Below, one piece after another: positions 42,801 through 51,148 of a stretch of 64,000 nucleotides of DNA (positions are counted from its first letter, which is position 1; the number at the start of each line of letters is the position of its first letter). The stretch lies in the NCBI RefSeq assembly GCF_041435435.1, contig NZ_CP108494.1:1240001-1304000 (forward strand), read 5' to 3'. This DNA comes from Streptomyces sp. NBC_01241. Lineage in GTDB: Bacteria > Actinomycetota > Actinomycetes > Streptomycetales > Streptomycetaceae. The translations under genes and the position numbers were made by a program. The notes beneath the pieces were generated by a model, which ran no database searches, was not told the DNA's origin, and saw nothing but the letters and a program-made list of their open reading frames with translations.

Positions 42801-43133
42801 CGTGGTGAAGCCGTTGCCCTTCTTCTTGGGGCGGGGTTGTGCGGGGCGCCGGGTTACTTCGAGGCGCCGGCCGCCGACGGTCAGTTCGAGCGTGACCTCG
42901 GTGGGGAGGCCGGCCAGGGCGTGGTCGCTGCGCAGCGACGTGCCGGGGCTCTGGCGGGCGCCCGGCACCGCGCCGTACAGGCTGTAGCAGACCGCGTCGA
43001 GGACCGAGGTCTTCCCGGCACCGGTCGGCCCGTGAAGCAGGAAGAGCCCGGCTGAGGAGAGTGCGTCGAAGTCGATGTCCTCGGTGGCGCCGAACGGCCC
43101 GAAGGCGGTGATGGCGAGCCTGTGGAGTCTCAA
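39897..43133 (-). CDS. sbcC: Exonuclease SbcCD ATPase subunit
   Basis: A 1078-residue SMC-like ATPase. The N terminus RLAITAFGPFGATEDIDFDA leads to Walker A LHGPTGAGKTSVLDA and the Q-loop VVLLPQGDFARFLRA. Long coiled coils flank the zinc hook DDCMVCGSADHP. The C-terminal half has LSGGETFFASLALALGLADV (ABC signature) and Walker B LFIDEGFGSLD. After the hook there is an unusual Ala/Gly/Pro-rich insert of about 80 residues. With SbcD it cleaves hairpins and DNA ends. The start is TTG 43133, overlapping the sbcD stop as TTGA; longer upstream frames lie inside sbcD. Confidence 0.94.
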   Translation of the reverse strand: MRLHRLAITAFGPFGATEDIDFDALSSAGLFLLHGPTGAGKTSVLDAVCYSLYGAVPGARQSPGTSLRSDHALAGLPTEVTLELTVGGRRLEVTRRPAQPRPKKKGNGFTTEKAQSRLREYDPDDGWRPLSRSHQEIGEEITQLIGMSRDQFCQVVLLPQGDFARFLRADAEARGKLLGRLFDTRRFAAVEERLAELRRTAEAQVRAGDERILAVAQRIAQAAGPAARESPLPDIQPGEPGLADGMLAWAATARSSARERLDIAASVLAMAEGRQSAARLALDNERERAALQQRYEETRRRADALEAGRPDHDRHRERLARARKADLVAPALELRDEAERAYRTARAARDGARALLPDTLADAGAEQLAELERRLRQELGGLDAAQRAERRSAQIDAERAGLERQARADDELIREAEGWLAGWAATRDELRARIEEAQEAATRAEQLAGRLEPARARLEAARRRDALAIQASAAAERLAEARERASGAHETWLELRERRLRDIAAELAAELVDGDDCMVCGSADHPRPARAGDGHVDRATEERALDAYRRAEEARTEADRELGVVREKHLAARAAAAQPTVPQPRDGAAAADPGACGRGAGGVAAESAVSASASGGVAAGSAPCVPGAGAGVAATGAARGERPLPGSADEPVADPAITELAALVERLTRGHAEAHRTAAGMHAAREALAMAEREHAERLESRQLAERRAAARTSLREGLDREQATLKAELAVIRGESGSVAEHAELLERRVGLLAAAAEAVREQESAAQRRKEADGRLADAAFRAGFDTPQAASAVLLTDAEQHGLQRLIEAWQSEAAAVADRLAETATRAAADGPPAAVDAAQAAYGTAERLLRDASTALAAARERCAELVGLSRGATDEVRRLGPLREEYDRVARLAGLTAGTSADNERKMRLESYVLAARLEQVAAAATARLQRMSSGRYTLVHSDARTGGRRSGLGLHVVDAWTGRERDTATLSGGETFFASLALALGLADVVTDEAGGVRLDTLFIDEGFGSLDDQALDEVLDVLDSLRERDRSVGIVSHVGDLRRRIPAQLEVVKERHGSAVRHRTAGEVNG

Positions 43134-44296
43134 CGGTTCACCTCGCGCAGAGCGTCGTCGACCCGTACGTGGTCGAAGGCGCCGCGCAGCACCGTGCGCT
43201 CCTGCTCGTCCGCCGCGGCCCCGGCCCGCACGTGTGCCACGAAGTCCTCCGCGATCTGCTGGTCGTCGCGCCCCTGGAGGCGCTGCGCGTACGAGGCGAG
43301 CGGGTCGTCGGGGGCCCGTTCGGGTTCGAATACGAGACTGAGGGTGTGCGGGAACCGCTCGACGAGGCGGGTCATCGGCTCGACCGGACGCACCGGGTCG
43401 GTGAGTGTGGCCTCCACCCAGGCGTCCTGGTGCCGCTCCAGCGCGGGGTCGTCGACGAGGGTGTCGAGGCGGCCGCGGAGTCTGGCGAGCGGACGGGGCA
43501 CCGGGCAGTCGATGCGTTCGGCGGTGATCGCGCCCGAGGCGTCGAGGTCGATCAGCCACATCGTCTTGCGGTGGGCTGCCTCGGAGAAGGAGTACGCGAG
43601 CGGCGAGCCCGAGTAGCGGACCCGCTCGGTGACGGTCTGGCAGCCGTGCAGATGCCCGAGCGCCGCGTAGTCGACGCCGTCGAAGACTCCGGCGGGTACG
43701 GCGGCCACCCCGCCGACGGTGATGTCGCGTTCGCTGTCGCTGGGCTCGCCGCCCGCGACGAAGGCATGGGCGAGCACCACGGACCGGGTGGTGTCGGGGC
43801 GGCTCGCGAGGTCCGCGCGCACCCGGTCCATGGCCGCGGTCAGCACCGCCTCGTGCCCGGCACGATCCGCCTTGAAGACGTCCTTCACCAGGGCGGGTTC
43901 CAGATAGGGCAGTCCGTAGAACGCCACGTCGCCGTGTGCGTCGCGCAGGACGACGGGGGTGGCGCAGTGGGCGGGGTCGGTACGCAGATGGATTCCGGCC
44001 CGCTCGATCAGGCCCGCGCCGACGCCCAGTCTGCGTGCCGAGTCGTGGTTTCCGGAGATCATCACGGTGGGCACACCGGCGGCGGCGAGCCGGTGCAGCG
44101 CGTCGTCGAAGAGCTCGACGGCGGAGAGCGGCGGAACGGCCCTGTCGTACACGTCGCCCGCGACGAGGACCACGTCCACCTCGTGTGCGTGCACCGTGGC
44201 CACCAGGTGGTCCAGGTAGGCGGCCTGGGCTTCGACCAGGGAAACCCGGTGGAACGACCGCCCCAGGTGCCAGTCCGATGTGTGCAGAATCCTCAA
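43130..44296 (-). CDS. sbcD: Exonuclease SbcCD nuclease subunit
   Basis: A 388-residue Mre11-type phosphoesterase. Metal-binding motifs are MRILHTSDWHLGRSF, VLVAGDVYDRAVPP, VMISGNHDSARRL, and VVLAHAFVAGGE with ALGHLHGCQTV. It makes the nuclease active site of the SbcCD complex for processing double-strand ends and palindromes. It is the first gene of the sbcD-sbcC operon with a 4-base overlap. A 275-base gap upstream separates it from YigZ and shows no gene. Confidence 0.95.
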   Translation of the reverse strand: MRILHTSDWHLGRSFHRVSLVEAQAAYLDHLVATVHAHEVDVVLVAGDVYDRAVPPLSAVELFDDALHRLAAAGVPTVMISGNHDSARRLGVGAGLIERAGIHLRTDPAHCATPVVLRDAHGDVAFYGLPYLEPALVKDVFKADRAGHEAVLTAAMDRVRADLASRPDTTRSVVLAHAFVAGGEPSDSERDITVGGVAAVPAGVFDGVDYAALGHLHGCQTVTERVRYSGSPLAYSFSEAAHRKTMWLIDLDASGAITAERIDCPVPRPLARLRGRLDTLVDDPALERHQDAWVEATLTDPVRPVEPMTRLVERFPHTLSLVFEPERAPDDPLASYAQRLQGRDDQQIAEDFVAHVRAGAAADEQERTVLRGAFDHVRVDDALREVNR

Positions 44297-44571
44297 GAAC
44301 CGGCTCCGACCTGCGTCATTCTCTTCCTCCGCCCCCAGGGCCCGGGGCCGCCGCGCACCGTGATCACACGGGCCGTCGCGGAGTCCTGTCCCTCCGTACC
44401 GGCCACGTCCGCACCAGTGGGCCCCTGATTCCTCACCGGCCCCAGTGTCCCATCATCGCCGACCGCCCCGGGCACTTCAGCCGGGCTCGTCGCGCCGGGC
44501 GTGGGCCCCGCACAGCGTGGACCCGACCCCGAACCCGACCTCGACCCGCGGTTCCGGCCCCCGCCCCCTGG

Positions 44572-45198
44572 TCAGGCGTCCCCGTACGCCTCGCCGCCCA
44601 GCTCCACTTGGGCCTCGCCCGCCGTCGCGTCGGCCAGCCAGCCGCGGAACCCCTCGACATCGGCGTCCGGCAGCCCGATCTCGATGACGACGGCCTCCGC
44701 GTACCGGACCTCGCGCACCGTCCGTCCGGTGGCCCGGAGGTCGTTCTCCAGCTTGCCCGCCCGCTGATGACCGACGGTGATCGTGGCGAGGCGGAACCGC
44801 TGCCGGGTAAGGGTGCCGATCGCGTCGAGGGCCTCACCGACCACTCCCCCGTACGCCCGGATCAGGCCGCCCGCGCCGAGCTTCACACCGCCGTAGTAGC
44901 GGGTGACGACGGCCACGACGTACCGCATCTCACGGCGCGTCAGCATCTGCAGCATGGGGACACCCGCGGTGCCACCGGGCTCTCCGTCGTCGCTGGCCTT
45001 CTGTACGGAGGCGTCGGCGCCGATCACGTAGGCGAAACAGTTGTGGGTGGCGGTCGGGTGTTCCTTGCGGATGCGTGCGACGAAGTCCTGCGCCTCCTGC
45101 TCGGTGGCGGCGGGGGCGAGCGCGCAGATGAAGCGTGACCGGTTGATCTCGGTCTCGTGCACGCCCGCTCGGGCGACTGTCCGGTACTGCTCCTGCAT
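44572..45198 (-). CDS. YigZ/IMPACT-family protein
   Basis: A 208-residue protein with the UPF0029 signature: SRFICALAPAATEQEA, HNCFAYVIG, SDDGEPGGTAGVPML and VAVVTRYYGGVKLGAGGLIRAY (residues about 96-117). A small DUF1949-like domain follows. Bacterial YigZ is linked to translation or stress responses, but a biochemical role is not settled. ATG 45198. It is divergent from the CoA-binding gene by 58 bases. Confidence 0.92.
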   Translation of the reverse strand: MQEQYRTVARAGVHETEINRSRFICALAPAATEQEAQDFVARIRKEHPTATHNCFAYVIGADASVQKASDDGEPGGTAGVPMLQMLTRREMRYVVAVVTRYYGGVKLGAGGLIRAYGGVVGEALDAIGTLTRQRFRLATITVGHQRAGKLENDLRATGRTVREVRYAEAVVIEIGLPDADVEGFRGWLADATAGEAQVELGGEAYGDA

Positions 45199-45256
45199 CC
45201 CGCCAGCCTATGCCCCGGCCGGGAACAGTCCGGGGCCGCCGTCCGTTGTCCGGATC

Positions 45257-45667
45257 ATGTACGCAGACGCAGAGACGATCCGCAGGATTCTCCGGGACAC
45301 GGGCGAGACCTGGGCCGTGGTGGGCCTGTCCAACAACCGGTCGCGCGCGGCCTACGGCGTCGCCGAGGTGCTTCAGCGCCTCGGCAAGCGAGTGGTCCCG
45401 GTGCATCCGAAGGCGGAGCGGGTCCATGGCGAGGACGGCTACGCCTCGCTGGCCGACATACCGTTCCCGGTCGATGTGGTGGACGTCTTCGTCAACAGCG
45501 AACTGGCGGGCGGCGTGGCCGACGAGGCAGTGGCCACGGGTGCGAAGGCGGTCTGGTTCCAGCTCGGGGTGGTCGACACCGAGGCGTACGACCGTACGCG
45601 CGCGGCGGGGCTCGACATGGTCATGGACCGCTGCCCGGCCATCGAAATACCGGCGCTGAGCCTGTAG
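45257..45667 (+). CDS. CoA-binding (YccU-type) Rossmann protein
   Basis: A 136-residue CoA_binding_2 domain protein: TWAVVGLSNNRSRAAYGVAEVL, KRVVPVHPKAERVHG, VDVVDVFVNSELAG and AVWFQLGVVDTEAY, ending in MDRCPAIEI. Homologues bind CoA or nucleotide in the cytoplasm, but no reaction is known. ATG 45257. Confidence 0.9.
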   Translation: MYADAETIRRILRDTGETWAVVGLSNNRSRAAYGVAEVLQRLGKRVVPVHPKAERVHGEDGYASLADIPFPVDVVDVFVNSELAGGVADEAVATGAKAVWFQLGVVDTEAYDRTRAAGLDMVMDRCPAIEIPALSL

Positions 45668-45740
45668 CCGCAGCACTCCCGCCGCTCGTCCGCATGTGCG
45701 TGGTGTCACACTCGTGGTCCGGCTGGGAGAATGACCCGCT

Positions 45741-46565
45741 GTGAGTACTACGACTGCGCCGATCGTCCGTCACGGCCGAACCGGGCTGGCCGGGCAGCTG
45801 TCCGAGCTCGGAGTGGAGCGGAACGGCGTCCTGCTGGTACACGCGTCGATGCGGGCGGTGGGCGCGGTCGGCTGCGGGGTCGGGGCAGTGGTCGGTGCGT
45901 TGCGCGACGCCCTCGGCGAACACGGCACACTCGTCGTCCCGGCCTTCACCCCGGAGAATTCCGACACCTCTGCGCACTATCTCGACCGGGTGCGCGGTCT
46001 CACCGACCAGGCCCGGGAGGCGGTACGGGCGAGCATGCCGCCGTTCGACGCGGCGACCTCGGCCGCGCCGTCGATGGGCCGCCTGGCGGAGGCGGTCCGG
46101 CTGACCGAGGAGGCGGTACGCAGCGGACACCCCCAGACGTCCTTCGCCGCGCTCGGACCGCTGGCCCGGAATCTGGTGGCGGACCACCGGTCCGACTGCC
46201 ATCTCGGCGAGGACTCCCCGTTGGCCCGCCTCTACGACCTGCGTGCCCACGTGCTTCTGCTGGGCACCGGGTTCGACACCTGCACCGCGTTCCATCTCGG
46301 TGAGTACCGGGTGCCCGCCCCGCCCCGCCGCAGCTACCGCTGTGTGGTGACGACCGAAGGCCGGCGCCATTGGTGGGAGTACGAGGACGTCGCGCTGGAC
46401 GACGGCGACTTCGCGGCCCTGGGAGCGGACTTCGCCCGCTCGGACAACGGTGCGGCCGTCCGCACCGGTCCGGTGGGCGCGTCGACGAGCCGGCTCTTCC
46501 GCCTCACCGATGCAGTCGACTTCGCGTCCCGCTGGCTGTCGTCACACCGGGGCGGGTGCCGGTGA
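45741..46565 (+). CDS. AAC(3)-family aminoglycoside N-acetyltransferase
   Basis: A 274-residue antibiotic-acetyltransferase-family protein: LLVHASMRAVGAVGCGVGAV, HGTLVVPAFTPENSD, the substrate motif SGHPQTSFAALGPLAR and LLGTGFDTCTAFHLGEYR. The family moves an acetyl group from CoA to the 3-amino group of aminoglycosides. Many Streptomyces copies confer little resistance and may act on other amines. The start is GTG 45741. The end overlaps the convergent YbaK gene by 24 bases. Confidence 0.88.
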   Translation: MSTTTAPIVRHGRTGLAGQLSELGVERNGVLLVHASMRAVGAVGCGVGAVVGALRDALGEHGTLVVPAFTPENSDTSAHYLDRVRGLTDQAREAVRASMPPFDAATSAAPSMGRLAEAVRLTEEAVRSGHPQTSFAALGPLARNLVADHRSDCHLGEDSPLARLYDLRAHVLLLGTGFDTCTAFHLGEYRVPAPPRRSYRCVVTTEGRRHWWEYEDVALDDGDFAALGADFARSDNGAAVRTGPVGASTSRLFRLTDAVDFASRWLSSHRGGCR

Positions 46566-47153
46566 GGGCCCTGCGCCGCACGCACGGCTGAGCGGCGGCC
46601 TGACGCCCAGGCCCTCGACGATCACCGCGCCCGGCAGCGCGGCCAGTGCCTTGCCCGGCACGATCAGCTTGCCCCGGCGGCTGCCGCTGCCGATCAGCAC
46701 CCACTCCTCGTCGACGACGGCGGGATCGATCAACAGCAACCAGCCGGCCGGGAGTCCGATCGGTGTGATGCCGCCGTACTCCATGCCGGTCTCACCGACC
46801 GCCGTGTCCATCGGGGCGAAGGATGCCTTGCGGGCACCGAGGTGCTTGCGGACCGCGCCGTTCACGTCGACGCGGGAGTGGGAGAGGACGAGGCAGGCCG
46901 CCAGCGACACTTCGCCGCCGCGCTTGCCCGCCACCACGACGCAGTTGGCCGACCGGTCGAGCAGTTCCGCACCGTGGTGCTCGACGAAGACCGCGGTGTC
47001 GGCGATGGCCGGATCGGTGTCGACGTGGATGACATGCTCGGCGGGGACGCCGCCCCAGCCCTCGGCCACGGCTGCGGCGACGGGCTCGGTGAGCAGGTCG
47101 AGACGGTCGGCCGCCGGACAGGCGTTCTCGAAGGAACCGATGGGTGCGCGCAT
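46542..47153 (-). CDS. YbaK/EbsC-type aminoacyl-tRNA deacylase-like protein
   Basis: A 203-residue protein with the YbaK fold: CVVVAGKRGGEVSLAACLVL, VNGAVRKHLGARKASFAP, and TGMEYGGITPIGLPAGWLLL. Members hydrolyse misacylated tRNAs (Ala-tRNA-Pro, Cys-tRNA-Pro), acting in trans to synthetases. ATG 47153 gives a family-like N terminus (RAPIGSFENA); an in-frame GTG at 47162 is possible. Confidence 0.88.
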   Translation of the reverse strand: MRAPIGSFENACPAADRLDLLTEPVAAAVAEGWGGVPAEHVIHVDTDPAIADTAVFVEHHGAELLDRSANCVVVAGKRGGEVSLAACLVLSHSRVDVNGAVRKHLGARKASFAPMDTAVGETGMEYGGITPIGLPAGWLLLIDPAVVDEEWVLIGSGSRRGKLIVPGKALAALPGAVIVEGLGVRPPLSRACGAGPSPAPAPV

Positions 47154-47196
47154 AAGCAGCACGCTAACAGCGTCCCGGAGGCGTCAGACGGCCGTC

Positions 47197-47769
47197 TCAT
47201 CGTACGGGCGGGATCGAGACCGCCATGGTCACCTCGGTGGGCTCGGAGCCGTCGTTGCGGTAGGCATGCGGGTGGTGCGCCTCGAAGGAGGCGGATCCAC
47301 CGGCGGGTACGCGGTACGAGGAGCCGTCGACGATCAGGGTGAGCTCGCCCGCCGTGACGTGGAGCAGTTCGACGGTGCCCTCGGGGTGCGGATCGGAGGT
47401 GCTGCTGTCGCCGGGCATCAGTCGCCACGACCAGAGTTCGAGCGGGCCCCTGGCCTCCGTGCCGACGAGCAGGGTGGTGGCGCTGCCCGCCTCCGTGGAC
47501 CACATGCGCACCGCCTGGCTCTCGGGCACCAGCCGGACGGGGGAGTCCTGTTCGTAGTCGAGCAGCGTCGTGATGCTGACACCCAGCGCGTCGGCGAGCT
47601 TGACCGTGGTGCCGACGCTCGGATTGGTGCGGGCCTGCTCGATCTGAATGATCATGCCGCGGCTGACCCCGGCACGCGCGGCGAGTGCGTCCAGAGTGAA
47701 GCCGCGTTCCCCCCGCCAGCGTTTGAGATTGCGCGCCAGCGACTGAGTGAGCTGATCCAGGTCAGACAC
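47197..47769 (-). CDS. XRE-family regulator with cupin domain
   Basis: A 190-residue protein: an N-terminal HTH_3 (LKRWRGERGFTLDALAARAG, SRGMIIQIEQARTNPSV) and a C-terminal cupin (HPEGTVELLHVTAGELTLIV, FEAHHPHAYRND). Such proteins repress a divergent transporter or catabolic gene until a small ligand binds the cupin; the divergent EamA exporter is the obvious target. The start is GTG 47769. Confidence 0.92.
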   Translation of the reverse strand: MSDLDQLTQSLARNLKRWRGERGFTLDALAARAGVSRGMIIQIEQARTNPSVGTTVKLADALGVSITTLLDYEQDSPVRLVPESQAVRMWSTEAGSATTLLVGTEARGPLELWSWRLMPGDSSTSDPHPEGTVELLHVTAGELTLIVDGSSYRVPAGGSASFEAHHPHAYRNDGSEPTEVTMAVSIPPVR

Positions 47770-47777
47770 ATTCCGTC

Positions 47778-47809
47778 CAATATTTTGAATGACAGGGTCG
47801 AATATATTG
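47778..47809. promoter_or_regulatory. AT-rich inverted repeat between XRE-cupin and EamA genes
   Basis: CAATATTTTGA (47778-47788) and TCGAATATATTG (47798-47809) are imperfect complements spaced by nine bases. The block is strikingly AT-rich and begins nine bases before the XRE start, as expected for an autoregulatory operator that also controls the exporter. Confidence 0.6.
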
Positions 47810-47862
47810 CACTACGGTGTGGTGGACCGCACCGTTCATCGCACTGTACTGCGAGGCATGCC

Positions 47863-48729
47863 ATGACAGCACTGTTCGCCCTGGCCACCAGCCTGCTCTG
47901 GGGGTTGGCCGACTTCGGCGGCGGGCTGCTCACCCGGCGTACGCCCGCACTCACCGTGGTCGTCGTCTCGCAGGCCGCCGCGGCCGTGGTGCTGGGCGGC
48001 GTCGTGATCGCGACCGGCGGCTGGAGCGAGGCGGGTCCGCACCTCTGGTTCGCCGTCGCGGCGGGTGCCGTCGGACCGGTCGCGCTGCTGAGCTTCTACA
48101 AGGCCCTGGCACTCGGCCCGATGGGCGTGGTCTCGCCGCTCGGATCACTGGGTGTCGCCGTTCCGGTGAGCGTCGGGATCATCGTCGGGGAGCGGCCGGG
48201 GCTGCTGCAGTTCGCGGGGGTCGGCGTGGCCGTGGTGGGCATCGTGCTGGCCGGCGGTCCGCAATTGCGCGGGGCGCCGGTGCAGCGCCGGGCGGTGCTG
48301 CTGACCCTGGTGGCCGCCTTCGGCTTCGGCTCGGTGATGTCCCTGATCGCGGAGGCGTCCACCACGGTCACCGGGCTGTTCCTGGCGCTGTTCGTCCAGC
48401 GCCTGACCAACATCGCGGTGGGCGGTACGGCCCTGTATGTATCGGTGCGGCGCGGGGCACGCGCACTGCCGGAGGACGGCGGTGTCGCCGTGGTGCTCGC
48501 GGCGCTGCCCGCCCTGGCGTTCGTCGGACTCGCGGATGTGGCGGCCAACGGCACGTACTCGATCGCCGCACAGCACGGCCCGGTCACCGTGGCCGCCGTG
48601 CTCGCCTCGCTCTATCCGGTGGTCACGGCCGTGGCCGCGCGCGGCGTGCTCAAGGAACGGCTGCGCGGGGTACAGGCGGCCGGGGCCGGTCTCGCACTGG
48701 TGGGCACGGTGCTGCTGGCGACCGGCTGA
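47863..48729 (+). CDS. EamA/DMT-family transporter
   Basis: A 288-residue ten-helix exporter with two EamA repeats. It starts ALFALATSLLWGLADFGGGL; repeat 1 contains LSFYKALALGPMGVVSPLGS and repeat 2 AAQHGPVTVAAVLASLYPVV. The substrate is unknown, but the neighbouring XRE-cupin regulator suggests an amino acid or metabolite. ATG 47863 lies 93 bases from the divergent regulator gene. Confidence 0.9.
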   Translation: MTALFALATSLLWGLADFGGGLLTRRTPALTVVVVSQAAAAVVLGGVVIATGGWSEAGPHLWFAVAAGAVGPVALLSFYKALALGPMGVVSPLGSLGVAVPVSVGIIVGERPGLLQFAGVGVAVVGIVLAGGPQLRGAPVQRRAVLLTLVAAFGFGSVMSLIAEASTTVTGLFLALFVQRLTNIAVGGTALYVSVRRGARALPEDGGVAVVLAALPALAFVGLADVAANGTYSIAAQHGPVTVAAVLASLYPVVTAVAARGVLKERLRGVQAAGAGLALVGTVLLATG

Positions 48730-48746
48730 GGGCTCCGGCCGCCCCC

Positions 48747-49538
48747 TCAGTCGCCGGACGGGCCCGAAGCCTCACCCGGTTCCGCCAGGGACAGCAGCTG
48801 CTCGGGCGTGACGCCCGACGGAATCGGCACCGGGGCAGGGGTGCGCAGCGGAGGCTGCCAGCCCATCTCGGAGTCCCAGCTGCGCACGACACGGGCGGGA
48901 GCACCGGCCACCACCGCATGATCGGGTACCTCTCCGCGTACGACCGCGCCCGCCGCGACCACCACGTTGCGCCCCAGCACGGCCCCCGGCAGAATCACCG
49001 CTCCGGTGCCGATCCAGCAGCCCGGCCCGATGGCGACGGGCTCCATGCGGGGCCACTGCTTGCCGACCGGCTCGTACGGATCGTCGTAACTGTGGTTCGT
49101 GGACGTGATGTACACATACGGTCCGCAGTACGTGTCCGAGCCGATGGTCACCCTGGTGTCGGCGACGACATGACTGCCGCGGCCGAGCACCACTCCGTCC
49201 CCCAGAGTCAGGATCGGCTCGGCGCCGAGGTCCAGGTCGGGCATGAGTCCGGCCGTCAGCGTGACCTGCTCACCGATCACACAGTGGGCGCCGAGCTCGA
49301 TCCACGGCTCCCCGAAGACCGTGCCCTGCGGGAAGGCCAGCCGGGTGCCTTCGCCGATCCGGCCGAACCGCAGCCCACCGGGGTGTTCCGCGGTGACCGC
49401 GCCCGACTCCTGCACCCAGCGCCAGCCGCGATGGACGGCCCGGGACAGGGCGCGCCGCCGCCAGGCGGCGAGGGAAGAGAACGCGTTCCAGTTCTTGGGC
49501 ACTCGCACACGGTAGTCGGCGGCGCCCGGCGTGATCAC
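48747..49538 (-). CDS. Left-handed beta-helix acyltransferase (hexapeptide-repeat, WcaF/NodL-like)
   Basis: A 263-residue protein with hexapeptide coils, such as IGEGTRLAFPQGTVFG, LGDGVVLGRGSHVVAD, and IGPGCWIGTGAVILPGAVLG. The catalytic His is in YITSTNHSYDDPYEP, placed as in acetyltransferases of the maltose/galactoside type. It probably acylates a sugar or cell-surface compound. The start is GTG 49538, with an extended N-terminal helical region (WNAFSSLAAWRRRAL). Confidence 0.85.
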   Translation of the reverse strand: MITPGAADYRVRVPKNWNAFSSLAAWRRRALSRAVHRGWRWVQESGAVTAEHPGGLRFGRIGEGTRLAFPQGTVFGEPWIELGAHCVIGEQVTLTAGLMPDLDLGAEPILTLGDGVVLGRGSHVVADTRVTIGSDTYCGPYVYITSTNHSYDDPYEPVGKQWPRMEPVAIGPGCWIGTGAVILPGAVLGRNVVVAAGAVVRGEVPDHAVVAGAPARVVRSWDSEMGWQPPLRTPAPVPIPSGVTPEQLLSLAEPGEASGPSGD

Positions 49539-49684
49539 CGCGGCACCCTGTGATGTTCACCCCACTCGACGTCAGCTCTTCGCCCGTCGCCTACCGTTTC
49601 CCCGACGCGATCGGACAGCGGCGGCCGAGCCGTGGCGGTCGGACGACCACGACCGCACCACACCTGAGCACGGAGGAACGGGCG

Positions 49685-50215
49685 ATGGCAGAGCAGGCGT
49701 TGATCACCGGAATCGGCGGCAAGGAGCCGGACATCGATGCGGAGGCCTTCACCGCACCGACGTCGGTCGTGATCGGCGAGGTCACGATGGCGGCGGGCTC
49801 CAGCCTCTGGTACCAGGCCGTGCTGCGCGCCGATTGCGGTCCCATCGTCATCGGCGCCGACAGCAACATCCAGGACAACTGCAGCGTGCATGTCGATCCC
49901 GGGTTCCCGGTGACGGTCGGCGAGCGTGTCTCGGTCGGACACAACGCCGTACTCCACGGCTGCACCATCGAGGACGACGTCCTGGTCGGCATGGGGGCCG
50001 CGGTCCTCAACGGCGCTCGCATCGGCGCCGGTTCACTGGTCGCGGCACAGGCGCTGGTTCCCCAGGGGATGCAGGTACCACCGGGGTCGCTCGTCGCCGG
50101 CGTCCCCGCCAAGGTCAAGCGGCAGCTGACCGAGGAGGAGCTCGAAAGCATCAGGTTCAACGCGGTGGGCTACACGGAACTGGCCAAGGCACACCACCAG
50201 GCACACGCGAGCTGA
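49685..50215 (+). CDS. Gamma-carbonic-anhydrase-like protein
   Basis: A 176-residue hexapeptide-repeat protein of the gamma-CA family. The three zinc-ligand His are in CSVHVDPGFP and VGHNAVLHGC. The series continues with VLVGMGAAVLNGARIGAGSL and VPPGSLVAGVPAKVKRQL. It may hydrate CO2 or act as a related metal-dependent acyl enzyme; activity is not guaranteed for this subfamily. ATG 49685 follows GGAGGAAC. Confidence 0.9.
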   Translation: MAEQALITGIGGKEPDIDAEAFTAPTSVVIGEVTMAAGSSLWYQAVLRADCGPIVIGADSNIQDNCSVHVDPGFPVTVGERVSVGHNAVLHGCTIEDDVLVGMGAAVLNGARIGAGSLVAAQALVPQGMQVPPGSLVAGVPAKVKRQLTEEELESIRFNAVGYTELAKAHHQAHAS

Positions 50216-50326
50216 GCGGAACGCGGCGGCACGGAGCGCAACCGAGGGCCACGGGCGGGCCGACGGAGGGCAGCGAAGGAAGCCTCGGACGGCGATTCCC
50301 CCGGGTCCGTTCCGCCTCCGGCCCGG

Positions 50327-50986
50327 TCAGTCCACTGCCGGCACGGTCTCCGCCTCGGGCGCCGATGCGGCCGACGCCTGTGCCGCCGCCTTCTTGGCCC
50401 GGTTCTTCAGCACCAGCATCGACGTCACACCGATCAGCACCGCGGCGGCCAGGCCGAGGTAGGAGAACCGCTTGAGCCAGGCCTCGGCGACGACACCCAC
50501 CGAGTAGACGACGGCCGTGGTGCCACCGGCCCAGACGATGCCGCCCAGCACGTTCGCGATCAGGAACTTCCAGTACGGCATGTGCAGCACGCCGGCCAGC
50601 GGACCCGCGAAGATCCGCAGCAGTGCGACGAAGCGGCCGAAGAACACCGCCCACATGCCCCACTTCTGGAACGACCGTTCCGCCATGCCGATCTGGCTTT
50701 CCCCGAAGTGCTTGGGGAACTTCCCGCCGAGCCGGGCGAGCAGTGGCCGGCCGCCCTTGCGGCCGATGGCGTAGCCGACCGAGTCACCGATGACCGCGCC
50801 CGCCGATGCGCAGGCGCCGAGGATCCAGGGGTTGATTCCGTCGTGTCCGGCGGCCAGAAGCGCCGCGCTGACCAGGACGATCTCGCCCGGCAGCGGAATG
50901 CCGAGGCTCTCCAGCCCGATGACGACGCCCACCAGGACGTACACGCTGACCGCCGGGACGGTCTCCAGCCACTCCTGGATGTGCAA
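50327..50986 (-). CDS. DedA-family membrane protein
   Basis: A 219-residue DedA/SNARE-associated (VTT) protein with five or so hydrophobic segments. Signatures are LESLGIPLPGEIVLVSAALL and FGRFVALLRIFAGPLAGVLHM. The family includes undecaprenyl-phosphate flippases and factors for membrane-potential maintenance. The start is TTG 50986 behind AGAGGAA. The C-terminal 30 residues are Ala-rich. Confidence 0.9.
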   Translation of the reverse strand: MHIQEWLETVPAVSVYVLVGVVIGLESLGIPLPGEIVLVSAALLAAGHDGINPWILGACASAGAVIGDSVGYAIGRKGGRPLLARLGGKFPKHFGESQIGMAERSFQKWGMWAVFFGRFVALLRIFAGPLAGVLHMPYWKFLIANVLGGIVWAGGTTAVVYSVGVVAEAWLKRFSYLGLAAAVLIGVTSMLVLKNRAKKAAAQASAASAPEAETVPAVD

Positions 50987-51148
50987 CGCCGATTCCTCTC
51001 GTAACTGATGTCCGGTTGCCCGCCGGCCAACTCCTCGGCGCACCGCGGGAATGCTACCTGTCCGACCATCCGCCCGAACAGCACGAAGGACCGCCACGGC
51101 CCCTGGAGTCCAAGGGTGTGTGGCGGCCCTTCACGGAGCCGTTCCTGG

